Below are positions 28,147 to 33,551 of a stretch of DNA of 33,551 nucleotides, in pieces; the first letter of the stretch is position 1, and every line of letters begins with the position of its first letter. The stretch covers positions 1-33,551 of the forward strand of contig CANCLK010000032.1 of assembly GCA_947378785.1 (NCBI GenBank), read 5' to 3'. The notes below the pieces were generated by a model. That model did no database searches, was not told the origin of the DNA, and saw nothing but the letters and a program-made list of their open reading frames with translations. This DNA comes from Comamonadaceae bacterium (lineage in GTDB: Bacteria > Pseudomonadota > Gammaproteobacteria > Burkholderiales > Burkholderiaceae_C). A program made the position numbers and the translations under genes.

Positions 28147-30115
28147 GACAGTCCAGCCGTTCCAACAACTCCGCTTCGGTATTCAATCGCTGCATGGGTG
28201 GTAAGGCTTTCAGCAAGCGCCGGCCATAGCCCATCGCGACCAAACGTGTGTCACAAACGACCAGCACGCCCTGATCGGTTTCGCGTCGAATCAGCCGCCC
28301 GGCACCCTGTTTGAGCGCCACAGCAGCTTCTGGCAAGAAGTAATCATTGAAAGCGCTACGGCCTTCAGATTCAATGTGTTTGGACCTTGCCTCCGCCATC
28401 GGATCGTTCGGCGGAGGAAAAGGTAACTTGTCGATGATGACCAACTGCAAGGCATCACCCGGAACGTCAATACCCTCCCAAAAAGAAGCGGATGCGACCA
28501 GAATACAACCGGACTCGCCGTTCGAGTTGCCACGGCGAAAACGCTCGATGAGCACTCGCTTGGGTAAAGCGCCTTGCACCAACACTTCCAGCTCCCCCGA
28601 GGCGTCAAACGTCTCGCGCAATATGTCGGCGATGCCGCGTAACGCCCGCAAGGTCGTTGTCAACACCATCGTTCGCCCGCCCAGACGCGCAGCCCAAACA
28701 GCCGCTGACTGCGCCACGCGAGCCATGTGGCCAGACTCACTGGGTTTCGGAAAATCACGCGGTACATAGACAGCGGCCTGTGTTGCATAGTCGAATGGAC
28801 TGCCGACCCGCAGCAGTTGTGCGCCGACCAGGCCGCAAGGTTTGGTGAACCAACTCAATTGGTCATCGTCACCAAGCGTGGCCGAGGTGAAAATCCAGGT
28901 CTTAGCCGCCTCCGGGTTGCTACCGAGCACCTTGGCCTGAACCGCTTGCGCAATGTCCAGTGGCGACTCAATCAATCGCAATTGCGCACCCACCTCCAAC
29001 CAGCGGACTGAACCGGTCTGGCACGGCCCGGCAAAGTGCCGCAGACGTTCGCCAAACTCAAGCGCTCTTTCCAGCAACCGTCCAAAATCTGGCGCAATTT
29101 CGCTCACCGTGTCGATCGCTTCAGCGGCCGCAGAGCAAGCATCTGCCATTTGCTCTAAAGCGCGAGCCCATGCATCGGGGTCAACCGTTTCGGGGCAGGC
29201 TTCAGTCCAGCGCAGCTTGGTACCCGGAAGGGCTTTGCCGACACACAGGCGCAACTCCCGCGCGGCTCGCTCAGTTTTGCCAGCAAGCGCTTGCCAATCA
29301 GCCAAGCCACGCGCCATTTGCAGTCCGGTCCCCAGCAGGTCACGGGAAAAATCCAACAACTGGCTGGTGGTGATGTTTTTTCCCAAAAACTGCACACCTG
29401 TTTCGTTGAGCTGATGGGCTTCGTCAAAAATCGCGATGCGGACTGTCGGCAGCAACTCAGCGACACCCGACTCGCGCACGGCCAGATCTGCAAAAAACAA
29501 GTGGTGGTTGATGACCACAACGTCAGCGGCCAAAGCCTCGCGCCGTGCCAGGTTGACGTGACAGGCGCGGAACTTTGGACAAGCCGAACCAAGACAGTTT
29601 TCGCGGGTCGATGTGACCAGCGGAATCACTGGCGAGCGCTCATCCAGCCCTGGCAGTTCAGCCAGATCCCCAGTGCGGGTGGTTTGAGACCATTCTTCAA
29701 TGCGCGCCAACGCATGGAGGGTGCTGCGTTCAGGCTGCATGGCTTCACTACGCGCTTGCTCCATGCGGTGCAGGCACAAATAACTGCCGCGCCCCTTTAA
29801 CAATGCAGTGCTGACGGGCAGACCCAAGGCTTCGACAAGGCGCGGTAAATCGCGGCCGAACAACTGGTCTTGTAAGGCCTTTGTGGCCGTAGACAGCAAC
29901 ACACGTTCGCCACTGAGCAAGGCAGGTACCAGATAAGAAAACGTTTTACCAACGCCCGTGCTGGCCTCAACCACCAGCGGATAAGCACCTTCAATCGCAC
30001 GCGCCACCGCCAAGGCCATTTCAGTTTGACCACTGCGCGGTACAAACTGATCGGCAGCGCGGGACAAAACACCGTCGGGTCCGAAAGCCTCTTCGACTTG
30101 CTGCTCAAGATCCAT
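28115..30115 (-). CDS. yoaA: DinG/XPD-family iron-sulfur DNA helicase YoaA
   Basis: This 666-residue superfamily 2 helicase resembles E. coli YoaA, which aids replication repair with DNA polymerase III. Walker A is ASTGVGKT at 51-58. Four cysteines, Cys114, Cys174, Cys179 and Cys185, are spaced as in the 4Fe-4S domain of XPD-like helicases. The DEAH box is at 231-234. Motif VI region GAGRLIRRETDQG lies near the C-terminus. Its start overlaps the DUF465 stop by one base (TGATG), and its end runs 32 bases into the convergent bamD. DinG is the main alternative name. Confidence 0.92.
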   Translation of the reverse strand: MDLEQQVEEAFGPDGVLSRAADQFVPRSGQTEMALAVARAIEGAYPLVVEASTGVGKTFSYLVPALLSGERVLLSTATKALQDQLFGRDLPRLVEALGLPVSTALLKGRGSYLCLHRMEQARSEAMQPERSTLHALARIEEWSQTTRTGDLAELPGLDERSPVIPLVTSTRENCLGSACPKFRACHVNLARREALAADVVVINHHLFFADLAVRESGVAELLPTVRIAIFDEAHQLNETGVQFLGKNITTSQLLDFSRDLLGTGLQMARGLADWQALAGKTERAARELRLCVGKALPGTKLRWTEACPETVDPDAWARALEQMADACSAAAEAIDTVSEIAPDFGRLLERALEFGERLRHFAGPCQTGSVRWLEVGAQLRLIESPLDIAQAVQAKVLGSNPEAAKTWIFTSATLGDDDQLSWFTKPCGLVGAQLLRVGSPFDYATQAAVYVPRDFPKPSESGHMARVAQSAAVWAARLGGRTMVLTTTLRALRGIADILRETFDASGELEVLVQGALPKRVLIERFRRGNSNGESGCILVASASFWEGIDVPGDALQLVIIDKLPFPPPNDPMAEARSKHIESEGRSAFNDYFLPEAAVALKQGAGRLIRRETDQGVLVVCDTRLVAMGYGRRLLKALPPMQRLNTEAELLERLDCLTKTCTTSPA

Positions 30116-30333
30116 CAGGCGGGCTCGGCCGGGCGCAGAGAGGATGCAAGCTGGGCCATCTTGTCGCGTAACACGAGTCGACGTTTTTTCAAGCGCTTCA
30201 ACAACAATTCATCAACAGGGAGTGCATGGACCATCAAATCGATGAGCGCATCTAGGTCAGCATGTTCGATGGTCATATCAATGAGTCGCCGTTCGGCAGA
30301 ATGCAGGTTTGTGAGCAAGGTGGACTGACCCAT
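30115..30333 (-). CDS. DUF465 (YdcH-like) small protein
   Basis: This 72-residue protein belongs to the DUF465 family (PF04325), whose function is not established. The diagnostic part is HADLDALIDLM (24-34), VDELLLKRLKKRRLVLRDKM (40-59), predicted as two antiparallel helices. Relatives of this subtype start about 20 residues before the HxDLDALID stretch, which supports the ATG at 30333. It lies two bases after the stop of the secreted coiled-coil protein and overlaps yoaA by one base. Confidence 0.88.
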   Translation of the reverse strand: MGQSTLLTNLHSAERRLIDMTIEHADLDALIDLMVHALPVDELLLKRLKKRRLVLRDKMAQLASSLRPAEPA

Positions 30334-30335
30334 GT

Positions 30336-30977
30336 TCAGGGGTAGGCTGGCAAGGATTTCCCGGTCGTAGGACCGATCTCCCGCAACCGTTGTTCGCGAT
30401 CAGTCCGGCGCTGAGTGGATTTCTCCTGGCGCGAGCGGGTCGCTTCGACATTGGCCGCCGCTTGCGTGCGTTTTATCTCCAACTCGGCCGCTTTGCTCTT
30501 GCTACTTTCCTGCTTGGCATCCATGTCGGCTTTATTGCCAGCGGCCTGCTCAGCAGCATCACCCTGAATGATTTCTTTCTGCTTAGCACGCTCGATCAAA
30601 TTAGCAGCATCTTGCTGGACTTTGGTCTCTTGCTCTACCTGCTGCTGCCTTTGAAGAGACTGCTTCTCTTCGGTCTTCAACAGCTGATCGGCCGCATTGA
30701 TCTTGCGCTCAAGCTCATTCATCAGAACTTCCTGGCGCCGAAGATCAGCCAGGGCCTTGCTTCGAGGCGGTTGGAGCTTTTCAAGGCAGGCATTCGAAAA
30801 GAACTTGCGAAAGCAAATGGCCTGTTCTGCTTTGAATGTCGCTTCGATTTTCTGCCGTTCAGTCGTGATGCGGGTGCGCTCTGCATTGCGCTCCAGTTCC
30901 CCTGGATCGATCTCAGTCTGAGAAAAGGCACTGCCAACCAGTCCGATCCACAGTAGAAGTAGGCAAAAATAATTCAT
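30336..30977 (-). CDS. Secreted coiled-coil protein of unknown function
   Basis: This 213-residue protein has no function I can assign. An N-terminal signal peptide (hydrophobic 4-16, likely cleaved near residue 19) sends it to the periplasm. Cys55 and Cys64 (CFRKFFSNACLEKL) are spaced to form a disulfide. The rest is charged, Gln/Lys/Glu/Ala rich and predicted as a long coiled coil, with Arg-rich C-terminal part and a Pro-ending tail. It resembles similar unnamed proteins next to zapE in Burkholderiales. Its start overlaps the zapE stop in ATGA, and DUF465 begins two bases after its stop. TolA-like or envelope-spacer roles are only guesses. Confidence 0.8.
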   Translation of the reverse strand: MNYFCLLLLWIGLVGSAFSQTEIDPGELERNAERTRITTERQKIEATFKAEQAICFRKFFSNACLEKLQPPRSKALADLRRQEVLMNELERKINAADQLLKTEEKQSLQRQQQVEQETKVQQDAANLIERAKQKEIIQGDAAEQAAGNKADMDAKQESSKSKAAELEIKRTQAAANVEATRSRQEKSTQRRTDREQRLREIGPTTGKSLPAYP

Positions 30978-32071
30978 GTGAGCGTTGTATCGACATCCCG
31001 GCGTTCCAGCGCCAGATATTCGGTCGATTGCATTTCATTTAACCGTGAAACTGTACGCGGAAATTCATGCGCCAGCGGGCCTTCGGTGTAAAGGGCTTCG
31101 GGCTGCACTTCTGCCGACATGATCAGCTTGACACGACGGTCATACAAGACATCGACCAACCAAGTAAAGCGCCTTGCTTCCGAGGCCATACGGACGGGCA
31201 TGTGCGGCACGTCACTCAGGAGCACCGTATGAAATTGACTGGCGAGTTCTAAGTAGTCATTTTGTGACCTCGGTCCACCGCACAGCGTCTTGAAGTCAAA
31301 CCAGACCAGACCACCAGCTTTGCGCCGTGCCCGAATTTGCCGAGACTCAATCTGCAACACCGGGTCTTCGTCGTGCGTTTCAGCCAAGCGGTTAAAGGTA
31401 TCTGTCATCTCAGTATTCGCTACGGCACCAAGTGGCGTGTGATACAGCTTGACTTGTTCCAGTGTGCGACGTCGGTAGTCGGTGCCGTTGTCGACGCTCA
31501 ACACCTCCAAATTCGATTTCAGTAAAGCAATCGCAGGCAAGATGCGATCACGGTGCAGACCATTTGGGTAAAGCTCATCCGGCGCAAAGTTGGAGGTCGT
31601 GACGAATCCCACGCCGTTGTCAAACAAGGCAGCCAGCAGCCGATGCAGAATCATCGCGTCCGTGATGTCGGCCACGTGAAACTCATCAAAGCAGATCAAG
31701 CGGTAGCGCAGAGAAATTCTGCGACCTAACTCGTCAAGCGGGTTCACCGTGCCTTGCAGGTCGCGCAATTCGCGGTGCACCTCGCGCATGAACTCATGAA
31801 AATGCAGGCGCGTCTTACGCTTGAGCGGTACAGCGTTATAAAAGCAATCCATCAGAAAGCTTTTGCCTCGGCCAACACCTCCGTGCATGTAGACACCACG
31901 CGGAATAGCAGGCCGGTTGATGAGCTTCTTGAAGGCGTTAGAACGCTTCTCCTTGAATCCGGCCCATTCGGTCGCGCAACGCTCAAGCGCGTCCACCGCA
32001 CGCAGTTGCGCAGGATCACTCACATAACCCCGCGCCTGCAACTCTGCCTCATAGGCCGCATGGACCCGCAT
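30974..32071 (-). CDS. zapE: Cell division ATPase ZapE (AFG1-like)
   Basis: This 365-residue AFG1/LACE1-family ATPase in E. coli acts on FtsZ rings during constriction, mainly at higher temperature or low oxygen. Walker A is GGVGRGKS at 64-71; Walker B LICFDEF at 125-131. The N-terminal part RAVDALERCATEWAGF and the sensor region TSNFAPDELYPNGLHRDR are typical. The ATG at 32071 (MRVHAAYEAEL) is chosen; 56 codons upstream of it overlap lpdA and do not fit the family. It lies 40 bases after lpdA and overlaps the following secreted protein by four bases. Confidence 0.94.
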   Translation of the reverse strand: MRVHAAYEAELQARGYVSDPAQLRAVDALERCATEWAGFKEKRSNAFKKLINRPAIPRGVYMHGGVGRGKSFLMDCFYNAVPLKRKTRLHFHEFMREVHRELRDLQGTVNPLDELGRRISLRYRLICFDEFHVADITDAMILHRLLAALFDNGVGFVTTSNFAPDELYPNGLHRDRILPAIALLKSNLEVLSVDNGTDYRRRTLEQVKLYHTPLGAVANTEMTDTFNRLAETHDEDPVLQIESRQIRARRKAGGLVWFDFKTLCGGPRSQNDYLELASQFHTVLLSDVPHMPVRMASEARRFTWLVDVLYDRRVKLIMSAEVQPEALYTEGPLAHEFPRTVSRLNEMQSTEYLALERRDVDTTLT

Positions 32072-32111
32072 ACTCTTGGACTGGCTGGACAAACTCAAAA
32101 GACTCAGAAAC

Positions 32112-33539
32112 TCAGAAATTGAGCGTGCGTTTGTCAACCGCCAAGGCCGCTTCCTTGGTGGCTTCGCTGAGCGACGGATGCGCGTGGCAAATGCGGGCAA
32201 TGTCTTCACTGCTGGCGCGAAATTCCATGGCCACGACACACTCTGCGATCAGTTCGCTGGCCATTGGGCCGACGATGTGCACGCCAAGAATTTCATCAGT
32301 CACGGCATCAGCGAGCATTTTCACCATGCCAGTGGTGTCACCCAAAGCGCGCGCCCGGCCATTCGCCATGAACGGGAACGTACCGGCCTTGTAAGCACGG
32401 CCTGCCGCCTTGAGCTGTTCTTCAGTTTGACCGACCCAAGCGATCTCGGGGTTGGTGTAGATGACCCAAGGGATGGTGTTGAAGTTGACATGGCCGTGTT
32501 GGCCAGCGATGCGCTCAGCCACGGCAACGCCCTCTTCTTCGGCTTTGTGTGCCAGCATCGGGCCGCGCACCACGTCACCCACCGCCCAAACATTCGGCAG
32601 GTTGGTTTTGCAATCGCCGTCGACGACAATCGCACCGCGCTCGTCGAGCGCCAAGCCGACGGCATCAGCGGCGAGACCGATGGTATTGGCCACCCGGCCA
32701 ATCGAGATGATGAGCTTGTCGACGTCGAGTGACACCGCTTCGCCCTTGGCGTTGGTGTAGGCGACAGAAACGCCTTTTTTACCCGACTTGATCTCGCCGA
32801 CTTTGACGCCGAGCTCGATCTTCAAACCTTGCTTGACGAAGGCCTTGTGAGCTTCCTTCGCGATCTGCTGGTCGACCGCGCCGAGGAAGGTCGGCAGGCC
32901 TTCGAGCACGGTCACTTCGGCACCCAGACGGCGCCAGACTGAACCCATCTCCAAGCCGATCACGCCCGAACCAATCAGGCCGAGTTTTTTCGGCACCGCA
33001 CCGATGCGCAAAGCACCGTCGTTGGAGAGGATGTTGGCTTCGTCAAACGGTGTGCCCGGCAAGGCGCGTGCATTGGAACCTGTGGCAATCACAACGTGCT
33101 TGCCAGAGATAGTTTCTTCAACGGTACCCGCCACTTTGATCTCGTACAAGTTGTCTTTGGCGGCGACGAAAGAGCCACGACCATGGAAAAAAGTCACCTT
33201 GTTCTTTTTGAACAGGTAAACGATGCCATCGTTGTTTTGCTTCACCACGGTGTCCTTGCGGGCCACCATTTTGGCAACGTCGAGGCTCAGTCCTGAAACG
33301 TTGATGCCGTGGTCCGCAAAATGATGACCGGCTTGCTCAAAGTGTTCAGAAGACTGCAGCAGCGCCTTTGAAGGTATGCAGCCAACGTTGGTGCAAGTGC
33401 CGCCCAAGGCCGGCCCCCCCTTGGCGTTTTTCCACTCGTCGATACAGGCCACGTTGAAGCCCAGCTGCGCCGCACGGATGGCTCCGATATAACCGCCAGG
33501 ACCGCCACCGATGACGATCACGTCAAATTGTTTGGACAT
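32112..33539 (-). CDS. lpdA: Dihydrolipoyl dehydrogenase (E3)
   Basis: This 475-residue flavoprotein reoxidises dihydrolipoamide on the E2 subunits of 2-oxo acid dehydrogenases, with NAD as acceptor. FAD-binding GGGPGG is at 11-16; the redox disulfide Cys49-Cys54 is in [13 protein letters not shown]; the second Rossmann motif is [13 protein letters not shown]; the catalytic His454-Glu459 pair is in HAHPSLSE. The start has a strong GAGGAAA site at 33545-33551, next to the window edge. In relatives the 2-oxoglutarate dehydrogenase E1 and E2 genes lie just upstream, so this is probably the last gene of that operon. Confidence 0.96.
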   Translation of the reverse strand: MSKQFDVIVIGGGPGGYIGAIRAAQLGFNVACIDEWKNAKGGPALGGTCTNVGCIPSKALLQSSEHFEQAGHHFADHGINVSGLSLDVAKMVARKDTVVKQNNDGIVYLFKKNKVTFFHGRGSFVAAKDNLYEIKVAGTVEETISGKHVVIATGSNARALPGTPFDEANILSNDGALRIGAVPKKLGLIGSGVIGLEMGSVWRRLGAEVTVLEGLPTFLGAVDQQIAKEAHKAFVKQGLKIELGVKVGEIKSGKKGVSVAYTNAKGEAVSLDVDKLIISIGRVANTIGLAADAVGLALDERGAIVVDGDCKTNLPNVWAVGDVVRGPMLAHKAEEEGVAVAERIAGQHGHVNFNTIPWVIYTNPEIAWVGQTEEQLKAAGRAYKAGTFPFMANGRARALGDTTGMVKMLADAVTDEILGVHIVGPMASELIAECVVAMEFRASSEDIARICHAHPSLSEATKEAALAVDKRTLNF

Positions 33540-33551
33540 GTCAGTTTCCTC

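Overview
The window is a gene-dense chromosomal segment of a betaproteobacterium, most likely of the order Burkholderiales and family Comamonadaceae (inferred from gene order and protein style; genus not determined). The main clue is a long minus-strand run: rluD, scpB, rluB, ndk, rlmN, pilW, rodZ, ispG, hisS, yfgM, bamB, der, hfq, hflX, hflK, hflC, then hisZ and purA. This order is characteristic of that group. Nearly all genes are housekeeping. I see no tRNA, rRNA, CRISPR array, insertion sequence, phage gene or attachment site.

Layout. (1) 1-2127, plus strand: an isolated short-chain dehydrogenase and a split two-gene chromate transporter. (2) 2156-3643, minus: an ABC ATPase (ybbA) followed by the rRNA methyltransferase rlmB. 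They diverge from tesA and mnmH (3756-5485, plus), which overlap by four bases. A strong bidirectional terminator at 5522-5558 closes mnmH and the opposing small gene. (3) 5599-10235, minus: hisZ, purA, a phosphoribosyltransferase, a cystathionine beta-lyase and a 69-residue charged protein. (4) 10430-27311, minus: the long housekeeping run. It covers RNA chaperone Hfq, ribosome GTPases HflX and Der, the FtsH regulators HflK/HflC, outer-membrane assembly (BamB), the periplasmic chaperone YfgM, tRNA charging (HisS), isoprenoid synthesis (IspG), cell shape (RodZ), type IV pili (PilW), rRNA/tRNA modification (RlmN, RluB, RluD), nucleotide balance (Ndk) and chromosome condensation (ScpB). (5) 27328-28146, plus: bamD, diverging from rluD with only 16 bases between the start codons and overlapping yoaA tail to tail. 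(6) 28115-33539, minus: lpdA, zapE, a secreted coiled-coil protein of unknown function, a DUF465 protein and the helicase yoaA. The last four are packed with overlaps or 2-base gaps.

Most of the window is ordinary. The points most worth a second look are the uncharacterised secreted protein locked between zapE and DUF465-yoaA, the ~200-residue Gly/Arg-rich tail of RluB, the 69-residue basic/acidic protein, an ABC ATPase with no permease beside it, a three-stem nested hairpin between ndk and rlmN, and the bamD promoter that appears to lie inside rluD. I did not find a clearly new multi-gene system; the zapE-yoaA cluster is the best candidate. No gap between genes exceeds 300 bases. Several start codons were moved inward from the longest open frame using ribosome-binding sites, signal peptides and family alignment, as stated in each entry.
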